Made by a program: the position numbers and the translations under genes. Shown here piece by piece: positions 34,691-43,457 of a DNA stretch of 64,000 bases. The stretch comes from Bradyrhizobium erythrophlei (GTDB lineage: Bacteria; Pseudomonadota; Alphaproteobacteria; Rhizobiales; Xanthobacteraceae): assembly GCA_900129675.1 (NCBI GenBank), contig FSRD01000003.1:992001-1056000 (forward strand). The letters are read 5' to 3'. How positions within the stretch are numbered: the first letter of the stretch is position 1; each line of letters begins with the position of its first letter. The notes beneath the pieces were generated by a model that was not told the DNA's origin, did no database searches, and saw only the letters and a program-made list of their open reading frames with translations.

Positions 34691-36649
34691 ATGCGCCTTC
34701 CATCTGTCATGCGTAACGTTCTCGCGCTGGGAGGGCACCAGGTGAGTATCGATAGCGGCCATCAGTCGCCGGGCGGTTCTGCGAGTCCCGCCGAAACGGC
34801 CGGGAGGGTCGGATGGCTGGCGTTTTGCGCCGGACTGTCGGCGGCGATCCTGTTTGGCGCGGGAATGACCGCCTGGAGCTTGCGCGAACGCGTATTGCTT
34901 GCCGTTGCCGCCGTCCTCGCCGTCGTCGTCTGCCTGTTGCTGAAGCGTCACCGGTTGTCGGGCCGGCGGCTCACGGTGGAACGGCGGCACCTCAGCATCG
35001 CCGTGAACAATATTCCGCAAGGCCTCGTTCTCTACGACGCGTCGGCGCGGATCATTATCTGCAACCAGCGTTACATCGAGATGTTCGGCCTGTCGCCGGA
35101 AGTGGTCAAACAGGGCTGCACGATGCAGCGGCTGATCGCGCATCGGAAGGAAACCGGATCCTTTGACGGCGATGTCGACGAATTCTGCAATGCGATCATA
35201 CGAAACGTATCGCTCGGAAAAAGCACGCGCCAGCTCACGGAGGCTCCGGGCGGCCGGGCGATCGAGATCGTCAACCAGCCGCTGAAAGGGGGCGGGTGGG
35301 TTGCCACCATCGAAGACATCACCCTGCGAACCCGCGCCGACGAGAAGATCGCGCATATGGCGCATTACGACGCGCTCACCGATTTGTCCAACCGGGTCTT
35401 GTTCCGCGAGCGGCTGGAGCAGGCATTGAAGGCGATCAGGCCGGGCGAACAGCTGGCCGTGATGTATGTCGACATCGACGAATTCAAGAGCATCAACGAT
35501 GCGCTCGGCCACGCGATCGGCGATGAGCTGTTGAAAGGTGTCGCCGACCGCCTGCGCGGCTGTCTCAAGGACACCGATGTGGCGGCGCGGCTGGGGGGTG
35601 ACGAATTCGCGGTGATTCAGACCGCCATCAAAAGCCAGTCGGAGGCCTCCCAACTCGTCGAATGCATCTATGCCGCGATCAGGGAACCGTTCGAGTGCAC
35701 CGGTCACCTGATCACCACCGATGCCAGCATCGGTATCGCGCTCGCACCCGGCGACGGGCTGGATCTGGACCAGTTACTCAAAAATGCCGACCTGGCCCTG
35801 TATGGGGCAAAGGGCGACGGACGCCGGACTTATCGGTTCTTCGAGGCGGGCATGGATGCACGCGCCAAGGCGCGGCGAAGCCTTGAGCTCGAACTGCGTC
35901 AGGCGATCAATGACGGCAGCCTGGAAGCCTATTACCAGCCGGTGGTCACGCTCGATCATGGCAAGGTCAGTTGTTGCGAGGCGCTGCTGCGATGGCGTCA
36001 CCCCGAACGCGGGATGATTTCGCCGGCGGAATTCATTCCGATCGCCGAGGAGACCGGCCTGATCAACCAGCTCGGTCATTGGGTGCTGCACACCGCGTGC
36101 GCCGAGGCGGTGAACTGGCCGGATGACATCCGCGTCGCGGTCAATGTCTCGCCGGTTCAGTTCAAGAGCCAGACGCTGGCGCTCAGCGTGGCTGCAGCAC
36201 TGGCTGCTTCCGGCCTTGCCGCCTCCAGGCTCGAGCTCGAGATCACCGAGGCGGTGCTCATTCGCGACGACGAAATGGCACTGGAGGTGCTGCATCAGTT
36301 GCGGGCGCTGGGCGTTCGCATTGCGCTGGACCATTTCGGAACCGGCTATTCCTCGCTCAGCTATCTGCAGCGGTTTCCGTTCGACAAGATCAAGATCGAT
36401 CGCTCCTTCGTCAGGGACATCGCCAGCGCAGTTGCCTCATCCTCCATCGTCGAGGCCGTCGTGAACATCACGGCCGCGAGCAACATGACGACGACGGCGG
36501 AAGGCGTGGAGACCGAACAGCAACGAGAATTGCTGCGCGTGCTTGGCTGTACCGAGATGCAGGGGTATCTGTTCAGCCCCGCGATCCCCGCGGTCGAGAT
36601 ACGCCAGTTGTTGCGCTCGCACCGGAGCCGCGCGGTATCGGCGGCTTGA
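34691..36649 (+). CDS. Membrane PAS-GGDEF-EAL cyclic-di-GMP protein
   Basis: 652 residues: two N-terminal helices (about 41-63 and 68-85), a PAS-like domain (about 100-212), GGDEF (215-385) and EAL (395-650). The cyclase motif GGDEF is intact at 302-306. In the EAL domain, EALLRW is present at 430-435, but the metal-binding DDFG motif reads DHFG (547-550), with the second Asp replaced by His. Diguanylate cyclase activity is therefore likely, while phosphodiesterase activity is doubtful. A GTG at 34742 after GGAGGG is an alternative start. A PilZ gene, a possible c-di-GMP receptor, lies 27 bp downstream on the other strand. Confidence 0.9.
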   Translation: MRLPSVMRNVLALGGHQVSIDSGHQSPGGSASPAETAGRVGWLAFCAGLSAAILFGAGMTAWSLRERVLLAVAAVLAVVVCLLLKRHRLSGRRLTVERRHLSIAVNNIPQGLVLYDASARIIICNQRYIEMFGLSPEVVKQGCTMQRLIAHRKETGSFDGDVDEFCNAIIRNVSLGKSTRQLTEAPGGRAIEIVNQPLKGGGWVATIEDITLRTRADEKIAHMAHYDALTDLSNRVLFRERLEQALKAIRPGEQLAVMYVDIDEFKSINDALGHAIGDELLKGVADRLRGCLKDTDVAARLGGDEFAVIQTAIKSQSEASQLVECIYAAIREPFECTGHLITTDASIGIALAPGDGLDLDQLLKNADLALYGAKGDGRRTYRFFEAGMDARAKARRSLELELRQAINDGSLEAYYQPVVTLDHGKVSCCEALLRWRHPERGMISPAEFIPIAEETGLINQLGHWVLHTACAEAVNWPDDIRVAVNVSPVQFKSQTLALSVAAALAASGLAASRLELEITEAVLIRDDEMALEVLHQLRALGVRIALDHFGTGYSSLSYLQRFPFDKIKIDRSFVRDIASAVASSSIVEAVVNITAASNMTTTAEGVETEQQRELLRVLGCTEMQGYLFSPAIPAVEIRQLLRSHRSRAVSAA

Positions 36650-36676
36650 AGCGCCGGGCGCAGTCGGCCACGGCGG

Positions 36677-36925
36677 CTAACCCGGTACGAAGCGGACGCC
36701 GATCCGCTTCTCTTTCCGCCAAACAACCTGGCAATGCCGGCTGCTGTGCTCCGCTTCGACCAACAGGGTCAACTGATCGGGAATGCCGACCGGGGATTCC
36801 ACTTCGAGTGCCGCACCGGTCTCCGATAGATTGCGGATCGTGCAGCTGATCGCACCTCCTCCGCCGAAGGAAATCGTACCGGCCTTGAGGACACGCCGGC
36901 GCTGCTCCGCTCTGTGTTCGTCCAT
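36677..36925 (-). CDS. Small PilZ-domain protein
   Basis: An 82-residue protein consisting only of a PilZ domain. The c-di-GMP-binding motifs are present as RAEQRRR near residue 5 (RxxxR) and NLSETGAAL (N/DxSxxG). ATG 36925 has GGAGGG seven bases upstream. A longer form from ATG 37048, also with a good ribosome site (AAGGAAGG), would add 41 residues. It converges on the GGDEF-EAL gene, so the two may form a local signalling pair. Confidence 0.78.
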   Translation of the reverse strand: MDEHRAEQRRRVLKAGTISFGGGGAISCTIRNLSETGAALEVESPVGIPDQLTLLVEAEHSSRHCQVVWRKEKRIGVRFVPG

Positions 36926-37242
36926 CAGCACACCCTCCGCATGTGACGACGGAGTAGCGTCCATATCGATCCGCCTGAGCCGTTCCACTGTAGTCAACGA
37001 TCTGAAGGGCGGGCGAACCGAGCGGCGACGCCACATCAAGACCTGCATGACACGACCTTCCTTTACCGGAACCGCGGATGACTCGCAATCGGCGCGCGCC
37101 TGGCCGCGACCGGCACGCTGTACGCGGCGGGCGGACTGGCGCCGATGACGGCAGTCGTTTTGCACTGGCGCGCCGATCTATGGCACGTGCTTGCGCCGGC
37201 CAATGCGAGGTGAGACTTCGGACGTCCGTCTGGATGCCGCGC

Positions 37243-38274
37243 TCAAAACGTCAGTTGCACCTTCATCGATTTCGAGCGGTCGCTGGCGAGTTCGAACGCG
37301 TCGACGGCCGAATTAAATGGCAACGATGCGGTGATCAGCGGTTTCACGTCGATCAGGCCTTCGCCCATCAAACGCAGCGCAAGCTCGAATTCCGGATCGA
37401 ACCGGAACGTGCCGCGCAGCTGCAATTCCTTGGTGACGATGCTGTTGATCGGAAGCGTCATCTCGCCGCCGAGCCCGAGTTGCACAATGATTCCGCCGGG
37501 GCGCATCAGATCGAGCGCGGTGCGCAACGCCGCCTGATTGCCGGAGGCTTCGAACAGGACGTCGAACACGCCCTTGCCGGCGCGATAGGGATCGAGCCTG
37601 GATGCTTCCGTCGCGCTGTTGACGGTGAGGCTCGCGCCGAGTGTGCGTGCAACGGCCAGCGGCGCGTCGGCGATATCGGTCACGACGACTTCCGCAGCAC
37701 CGCCGTAGCGCGCCACGACCGCCATCAGCGCGCCGATCGGGCCGCAGCCGGTCACCAGAACGCGTTTTCCCAGCAGAGGGCCCGCCTGCTTTCCGGCGTG
37801 GAGGCAGACCGCGAGCGGCTCGGCCATCGCGGCTTCGCCGAGCGAGAGGGAATCGGCGATTGGAATAGCCTGCGATGCCTCGACCGTCACGTTCTCGCGA
37901 AAACCGCCCTGCACATGCGGCATGCGCATCGCGCTGCCCATGAAGCGCATGTCGAAGCATTGATTGCGCATTCCCTCGCGGCAATGGATGCAGACGTTGC
38001 AGGGTCTGCTCGGATTCACGGCCACCCGCATGCCGGATTTGAGATGCGGCACGTCGCTGCCGACGGCGGCGATCACGCCGGATATTTCGTGTCCGAGCGC
38101 CATCGGCTGTTGGATCCGGACCGTGCCGAAGCCACCATGGTGATAATAGTGCAAGTCCGAACCGCAGATGCCGCCGGCCGCGATCCTGACGCGGACTTCG
38201 CCGGCACCCGGCGCCGGGTCGGGAAAGCTGTCGATCCGCAGATCTTTCGGAGCGTGGATGACGACGGCTTGCAT
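37243..38274 (-). CDS. idnD: L-idonate 5-dehydrogenase (zinc alcohol dehydrogenase family)
   Basis: A 343-residue medium-chain dehydrogenase. The catalytic zinc site is in GGICGSDLHYYHHGG and GHEISG; the structural-zinc cysteines are in RPCNVCIHCREGMRNQC. The Rossmann motif is VTGCGPIGALMA. Sequence style fits idonate dehydrogenase, which oxidises L-idonate to 5-ketogluconate. The next gene in the operon is the matching SDR, 36 bp upstream of it. Exact substrate is inferred. Confidence 0.83.
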   Translation of the reverse strand: MQAVVIHAPKDLRIDSFPDPAPGAGEVRVRIAAGGICGSDLHYYHHGGFGTVRIQQPMALGHEISGVIAAVGSDVPHLKSGMRVAVNPSRPCNVCIHCREGMRNQCFDMRFMGSAMRMPHVQGGFRENVTVEASQAIPIADSLSLGEAAMAEPLAVCLHAGKQAGPLLGKRVLVTGCGPIGALMAVVARYGGAAEVVVTDIADAPLAVARTLGASLTVNSATEASRLDPYRAGKGVFDVLFEASGNQAALRTALDLMRPGGIIVQLGLGGEMTLPINSIVTKELQLRGTFRFDPEFELALRLMGEGLIDVKPLITASLPFNSAVDAFELASDRSKSMKVQLTF

Positions 38275-38310
38275 GGATGTTCTCCTGGCGTTTGGTCGTG
38301 GCGGGCGGGC

Positions 38311-39078
38311 TTACATCGCCGCCAGCATGCCGCCATCGACGTAGATGATCTGGCCGTTGACATAGTCGGACGCGGCTGAGGCGAGGAATACCGCAGCGCC
38401 AATCAGTTCGTCGGGACGTCCCCAGCGCTTCGAGGGGATGCGGGACATCAGCCAGCCGTTGAAATCGGGGTTGTTCACCAAAGCCTCGTTCATGTCGGTC
38501 AGCATGTAGCCGGGGCCGATGGCGTTGGCCTGGATGCCGCTCGCCGCCCATTCGACCGCCATCGAGCGCGTCAGGTTCTTGATGCCGCCTTTGGCCGCGG
38601 TGTAGGGCCCGACCGTCGGCCGCGCCAGTTCGCTCGCCAGCGATCCGATGTTGACGATCTTGCCGCGCTTGCGCGGGATCATGCGTTTGGCTGCTTCGCG
38701 GCCGATCACGAAGGCGCTGGTGAGGTTGGTCTCGATCACCTTGCGCCACTCGGCGGAAGAAAATTCGACCAGCGGTTTTCGAACTTGAATGCCGGCATTG
38801 TTGACGAGGATGTCGATCTCGATACCGGCAGCGTCGAAGCGGTTAAAGGCTGCAACGATTGCCTCCTCATCGGTGACATCGAAGGCTGAACCTTCCGCGG
38901 CGTGTCCGGCGCCGCGAATGTCGGCGACCGCGGTTTCGACGCGTGCGGGATCGACGCCGTTGATGATCAACCGCGCGCCGGCTTTCGCCAACCCCTCGGC
39001 AATGGCGCGGCCAAGCCCGCGCGAGGAACCGGTGACCAGGGCGGTGCAGCCGGAGAGATCGAACAGGGCGTGCGACAT
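38311..39078 (-). CDS. SDR, gluconate 5-dehydrogenase-like (IdnO type)
   Basis: A 255-residue classical SDR with TGSSRGLG near the N-terminus, NNAGIQ after strand 4 and catalytic YTAAK (VGPYTAAKGG). It resembles 5-ketogluconate reductases. Placed between idnD and an enolase-superfamily gene, it probably interconverts 5-ketogluconate and gluconate in sugar-acid breakdown. It begins 9 bp after the enolase-type gene stop. Confidence 0.82.
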   Translation of the reverse strand: MSHALFDLSGCTALVTGSSRGLGRAIAEGLAKAGARLIINGVDPARVETAVADIRGAGHAAEGSAFDVTDEEAIVAAFNRFDAAGIEIDILVNNAGIQVRKPLVEFSSAEWRKVIETNLTSAFVIGREAAKRMIPRKRGKIVNIGSLASELARPTVGPYTAAKGGIKNLTRSMAVEWAASGIQANAIGPGYMLTDMNEALVNNPDFNGWLMSRIPSKRWGRPDELIGAAVFLASAASDYVNGQIIYVDGGMLAAM

Positions 39079-39087
39079 TTCAAATCC

Positions 39088-40287
39088 TTAGATGTTGCTG
39101 CGGCGCACGGTCAGATCGGAACGATCATAGACCGCGGGCAGAAGGTCGATGCAGAGACCTTCGCCTTCCATCGGATAGACGTAACCGTCCCTGATGTCAG
39201 GCATGTTGGTGACGAGTTCATTGTACCAGCCCCTGTAGAAGGCGCGTACGGATTCCTGGATCAGCGTATTCGGCTGGCTGAACGACATATGCACGGCCGC
39301 GGCAAAGCCGACCGGGCCGATACAATCGTGCGGCGCGAAGGGACGGTGATAGGTCTCGGCCATGGCGGCGATCTTTCGGCCCTCGGTGAGCCCGCCGGTC
39401 CAGCACAGATCGGCCATCACCACATGCATCGCATCGCGGTCGAGCATGTCCTTGTAGGGATAGCGCGAACCGAGCGTCTCGCTGGCGCAGACCCAAACGT
39501 CGGTCGAACGGGCATATTCCGCCAGCGCCTGCGGCGAGTTCATGCGGATCGGGTCTTCGTACCAGGTCGGACTGTACGCCTCGAGCACCTTGGCGATCTT
39601 CTTGGCGGTCGGCAGATTCCACAGCGAGTGGAATTCGACCATGATCTCCATTCTGTCGCCGACGGCTTTGCGGATTTTCTCGAAGGGCTCGACGGCCTTC
39701 TTCATCTGTTCCGCGCTGATGAACAGGCCCTGGTTCTCCTGCGCCGCCGGATCGAACGGCCAGATCTTCATCGCGCCGATTCCGCTTTCCAGCAGGCTTT
39801 CGGCCACCGCGTCGGCGCGGTGCATAAAGCCGTCGAGGTCTTCATAGGGGCCGTCGGACGCACCGAGGTTCCAGTTGGATACCGGCTTGATGTTGGTGGA
39901 GCGGACATATTGATAGCCCGCGCAGGTATTGTAGATGCGCTGCCTGTCGCGGCAGAGACCGCCCAGCATCTGATGGACCGGCTGATGGCAGACCTTGCCG
40001 AACAGGTCCCACAGCGCGATGTCGATGGCGGAAGCGGCACGATACTCGACCCCGGTTGAGGACTGCGCCATCGGCAGGTTGAGCATGTCGCGATGGATTG
40101 CCTCGATATGCAGCGGATCGCGGCCGAGCAGCCGTCCGGCGAAGGTATCGTGGATCTGGGCCTCGACGGCACCCGCGCCGTAAAAGGTTTCGCCGAGGCC
40201 GATTATTCCGGCGTCGGTGTGCACACGGACCCACAGCACGTTGGCGAATTCTTCGGTGCGCAGGGTCTCGATCGAAATGATCTTCAC
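39088..40287 (-). CDS. Enolase-superfamily sugar-acid dehydratase (mandelate racemase type)
   Basis: About 399 residues in the mandelate racemase/muconate lactonizing superfamily. The three acidic metal ligands appear in IMVEFHS, WYEDP and ASETLGSR, and the catalytic-domain histidine in APHDCIGP. This pattern is that of acid-sugar dehydratases, but the substrate cannot be assigned. The start is GTG 40287 with GGGAGG nine bases upstream; the frame stays open far upstream but only as antisense of the regulator gene. First gene of the minus-strand operon. Confidence 0.83.
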   Translation of the reverse strand: MKIISIETLRTEEFANVLWVRVHTDAGIIGLGETFYGAGAVEAQIHDTFAGRLLGRDPLHIEAIHRDMLNLPMAQSSTGVEYRAASAIDIALWDLFGKVCHQPVHQMLGGLCRDRQRIYNTCAGYQYVRSTNIKPVSNWNLGASDGPYEDLDGFMHRADAVAESLLESGIGAMKIWPFDPAAQENQGLFISAEQMKKAVEPFEKIRKAVGDRMEIMVEFHSLWNLPTAKKIAKVLEAYSPTWYEDPIRMNSPQALAEYARSTDVWVCASETLGSRYPYKDMLDRDAMHVVMADLCWTGGLTEGRKIAAMAETYHRPFAPHDCIGPVGFAAAVHMSFSQPNTLIQESVRAFYRGWYNELVTNMPDIRDGYVYPMEGEGLCIDLLPAVYDRSDLTVRRSNI

Positions 40288-40404
40288 GGCGGGCGTCCTC
40301 CCATGGGCTTGGCCCTCGCGCGACGGACGGTCCGGGGCAGGAGGGCTCTTGTTGGTTGCGACGGCCGCATTTCGGGCCGCGATTGCACGGGAGACTAGCG
40401 CTGC

Positions 40405-40420
40405 TTGTAATATATCACAA
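40405..40420. promoter_or_regulatory. Candidate GntR-family operator TTGT-N8-ACAA
   Basis: The AT-rich dyad TTGTAATATATCACAA lies midway between the divergent sugar-acid operon (start 40287) and the GntR gene (start 40483). FadR/FCD-type regulators often bind such short TTGT/ACAA dyads. Assignment is from position and symmetry. Confidence 0.5.
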
Positions 40421-40482
40421 TATGTTTTATAATTGCGGCTTGGGATAGCGACCCGGCGAAAATGCGGGCGGAGGAAACAGGG

Positions 40483-41244
40483 ATGGCACGGCGCAAGAGC
40501 GCTCTGGAACTGGTGCGTCCGGACGCAAATGGCGCGCCGAGCCGGCGCAACCGCATCAACTTCTTCGAACTCGCCTACCAGCGCATCGAAGACCTCTTGG
40601 TCAATTGCGAGCTGAAGCCCGGACGGTTCCTGACGGTGCAGGAACTGCAGACCGTCACCGGATTCGGACGGACGCCGGTGCACAACGCGGTCAACCAGTT
40701 CGCGGCCGATACGCTGATCATCATCCGGCCCCGTCACGGCCTGCAGATCGCGCCGATCGATCTGGCGCGCGAGCGGCTGCTGCTGAAGCTCAGGCGCGAC
40801 ATCGAGCGCTTCGTCGTCAAGCTCGCGGCCGAGCGCGCCAGCCTCTCGCACCGCAATCAGGCGCTCCGGATCGAGCGCGTGCTGAAGGAAAAGCACGACA
40901 CGCTGACGCTGGCCGAATTCAACAGCCTCGATCGCCGCATCGATACGCTGATCCTGGCTGCGGCCGGCGAGCCCTTCCTCGCCCATACGCTAAAACCCCT
41001 GCACACCATCTATCGCCGCATCGGCTTCATTCATCACCGCTATATGCCGGGCCACGCCGACCTTTCAGGCACCATCGACAGCCATCTTGCGATCCTGAGC
41101 GTCGTTGCCAACCGGCGGGTCGATCGCGCCGAAGCGGCGGTCGATGTGCTGATCGATTTCATGGACGGCATGTTCGAAGGCATGGAATCCGACATCGATC
41201 CGGCGCTGCTCGATTGCAGCATCGAGCCGTTGCCCGGCCTCTAG
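40483..41244 (+). CDS. GntR-family transcriptional regulator with FCD domain
   Basis: A 253-residue regulator. The winged helix spans about residues 25-95 (AYQRIEDLLVNCELKPGRFL, then LQTVTGFGRTPVHNAVNQF). The C-terminal FCD ligand domain shows its conserved histidines in DSHLAILSVV and nearby positions. ATG 40483 follows GGAGG by eight bases. It is divergent from the sugar-acid operon and 37 bp upstream of the MFS gene, so it probably represses both until a sugar acid binds. Confidence 0.87.
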   Translation: MARRKSALELVRPDANGAPSRRNRINFFELAYQRIEDLLVNCELKPGRFLTVQELQTVTGFGRTPVHNAVNQFAADTLIIIRPRHGLQIAPIDLARERLLLKLRRDIERFVVKLAAERASLSHRNQALRIERVLKEKHDTLTLAEFNSLDRRIDTLILAAAGEPFLAHTLKPLHTIYRRIGFIHHRYMPGHADLSGTIDSHLAILSVVANRRVDRAEAAVDVLIDFMDGMFEGMESDIDPALLDCSIEPLPGL

Positions 41245-41281
41245 CAATCGCGATTTTACAAAAACACAGGGAGTAGCGAAC

Positions 41282-42646
41282 ATGACGACGGCAGTTCTTC
41301 CACAGCGCGCGGCGATGGATAGCGCCGTCCGCTACCTCATCACCAGATACAGCCCCAAGGGCAACAAGGTCGGATGGCTGATGATGGCCTCGATCCTGGT
41401 CGAAGCCTGGGATCTGTATTCCATCGCGTTCGTTCTGATCTTCATCCGCGAACAATATCAGCCGGATCCGTTGCTGCTGGGTCTCGCGGCCGCCGGCACG
41501 CAAGGCGGCGCGCTGATCGGCGCCTTGATCGGCGGATGGCTGTCCGACAAGATCGGCCGGCGCATCATGTTCCTGGTGACGATGATCCTGTTCATCATCC
41601 TGGCGCTCGCGCAGGCATTCGTCACCAACATCGGGGAACTCATTGTCATTCGCTTCCTGCTGGGCGTCCCGCTCGGCAGCGATATCTCGACCGGCTACAC
41701 CTACATCATGGAGTCCATGGCCAAGGGTGAGCGCGAGGTGATGGGCAACCGCTGGCAGTTCATGTTTGCGATCGGCGAAGTGTTCACTTTGGGCGTGATC
41801 GCGATCTTCCTCATTCTCAACCTCGACCACGAGACGGTCTGGCGGGTGACGCTGGGATTGGGCGCACTGCCTGCGTTCGTCATTCTCGTCATGCGTCACG
41901 ACATACCGGAAACGGCGGTGTGGCTGGTGCAGAAAGGCCGCTTCCGCGAGGCCAAGCAGGTCGCACGCGAGATGTATAATGATCCGCTGGACATGCTGCC
42001 GAACGAAGACATTGTCGTGCCGAAGGCGCGCCCGGCGGCCTTCCTGGCCGATCTGCGCAAGGATCCGATCCGCTGGCGCGCGACGTTGTATGGCTGGATC
42101 GCCTGCTTTGCGCAGGCGAGCGAGTTCTCGACCTTCGCTTTCTATCTGCCGGTACTATTCGCGATGGTCGGCGTCTCCACCATCCTCGGCAATAATCTCG
42201 TCACCATGGCGCTGTTCGCGTTTGCAGCCGTGTCCGGCTGGGTCGGGCCGCTGCTGACGCCGAAGATCGGCCATCGCGGCATCGGCATTGCCGGATTTTC
42301 GATCGTGCTGGTTTCGCTGCTGATCGCCGCGGCAGCACTTTATACCGACTACAAATACGTCCTGCCCTTCGCCGCGGCAGGCATGCTGTGGGGCCACTAT
42401 TGGGACGCCTCGAACTGCATGACGATCCCGACCATGGTAGCGAAGCCGGAGTATCGCGGAACCGCGAGCGGCTTTGCCTACATGTTCGTCAAGCTGCCGT
42501 CGTTCCTGGCGATCTTCCTGTTCCCGTCGCTGTTCGCGGCGATCGGGCAGGCCAACGCCACGCTGTTCGTCGCGATCTTCCCGCTGATCGGGCTGTTGGC
42601 CGCGATCTTCATCCTGCCGGAGGTCTACGGCTACGAGCACGACTGA
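41282..42646 (+). CDS. MFS transporter, sugar/organic acid family
   Basis: A 454-residue carrier with about twelve helices. The MFS signature between helices 2 and 3 is GWLSDKIGRR. The FLLGVPLGSDISTGYTYIMES region resembles sugar-porter-like acid transporters. It is probably co-transcribed with the GntR gene, and would import the sugar acid processed by the neighbouring operon. A GGAG-containing leader precedes ATG 41282. Confidence 0.85.
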   Translation: MTTAVLPQRAAMDSAVRYLITRYSPKGNKVGWLMMASILVEAWDLYSIAFVLIFIREQYQPDPLLLGLAAAGTQGGALIGALIGGWLSDKIGRRIMFLVTMILFIILALAQAFVTNIGELIVIRFLLGVPLGSDISTGYTYIMESMAKGEREVMGNRWQFMFAIGEVFTLGVIAIFLILNLDHETVWRVTLGLGALPAFVILVMRHDIPETAVWLVQKGRFREAKQVAREMYNDPLDMLPNEDIVVPKARPAAFLADLRKDPIRWRATLYGWIACFAQASEFSTFAFYLPVLFAMVGVSTILGNNLVTMALFAFAAVSGWVGPLLTPKIGHRGIGIAGFSIVLVSLLIAAAALYTDYKYVLPFAAAGMLWGHYWDASNCMTIPTMVAKPEYRGTASGFAYMFVKLPSFLAIFLFPSLFAAIGQANATLFVAIFPLIGLLAAIFILPEVYGYEHD

Positions 42647-42685
42647 CAGGAGAGGGGGCGCAGGTCGAATCCAATTTGTCGGATC

Positions 42686-43370
42686 CTATTTGGGTTCAGC
42701 TTTGACCGCGCCCCTTAATCCGGCCTGCTGCTGGATCCGCTCCAGCAGTCCGTTGGACTGGACTTCCTTCACAAACGCCGCAACGAAAGCCAGGCCTTGC
42801 TCGCGGCCTTTGGGAACCGCGATGGCCATATGCTCCAGTCCCCAATTGCCGTCGAGCACCCGCGCACCGGCATGGAATCCGACATTTCGAACAGCGTGGG
42901 CTTGTTGGTTGCATAGGTGTCGAGTTCGCCGCGGCCGAGCATCTCGACCGCCAGCTTGACGCTTTCCGCCGGAACGATCTTTGCGTTCCTGAACCTGGCG
43001 GGGAGGCTGCGTTCCGACGTGCTGCCCTTGGTGACCCCGATGCGAACGCCCGGCCGGTCTAGGTCGTCGGCGCGGCTGATCGGGGAATTGGCCGAGACGA
43101 GATAGCCGAGCTCGACCGATATTATGGGCGGACTGAAGCTGACGTCGTTTGCCCGCGCCGGCGTGGCGTTGGTGACGGTGAAATCGACCTCGCCGTTCTT
43201 GATGGCGCTGACGACATCCGCGACACGCTGGAACGTGACGTATTCGACCGGCCGCCTGGCGAACTCGGCTCCGAGGTCGTAGGGCACGCCGTGGGTTTGC
43301 TTGGTCGCGCTCCTCTTGGTTTGCTCTTTTGCGGCTCGCCGCCCGACGGGACAGGATCGGCTGCAGCGCC
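42686..43370 (-). pseudogene. Family 3 amino-acid-type solute-binding protein, decayed
   Basis: The central part reads cleanly as a PBPb-type binding protein: GVPYDLGAEFARR, FQRVADVVSAIKNGEVDFT, and VTKGSTSERSLPARF. At about 42868, in CCGGTGCGCGG, one base is missing relative to the expected frame. The remainder (VLDGNWGLEHMAIAVPKGRE to GLRGAVKAEPK, stop at 42686-42688) continues in a second frame. The N-terminal signal-peptide part is not readable in any one frame. At least two lesions make it non-functional. Confidence 0.75.
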
Positions 43371-43435
43371 GTGGCGGGCCGGTGTAACCTAGTCCAGTAC
43401 TAATGCCCATTATTCCCGTTGACCAGACCTGATAT

Positions 43436-43453
43436 TTTGTACATACGTACAAA
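43436..43453. promoter_or_regulatory. Palindromic operator upstream of the TetR gene
   Basis: TTTGTAC-ATAC-GTACAAA is a perfect 7-bp dyad with a 4-base centre. It ends 4 bp before the TetR start codon at 43458, an ideal site for autorepression. Confidence 0.7.
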
Positions 43454-43457
43454 TAGC

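Noticed and set aside
40288..40986. Upstream extension of the enolase-superfamily frame
   Set aside because: Antisense to the GntR gene and its promoter; GTG 40287 has a good ribosome site and matches the family N-terminus.
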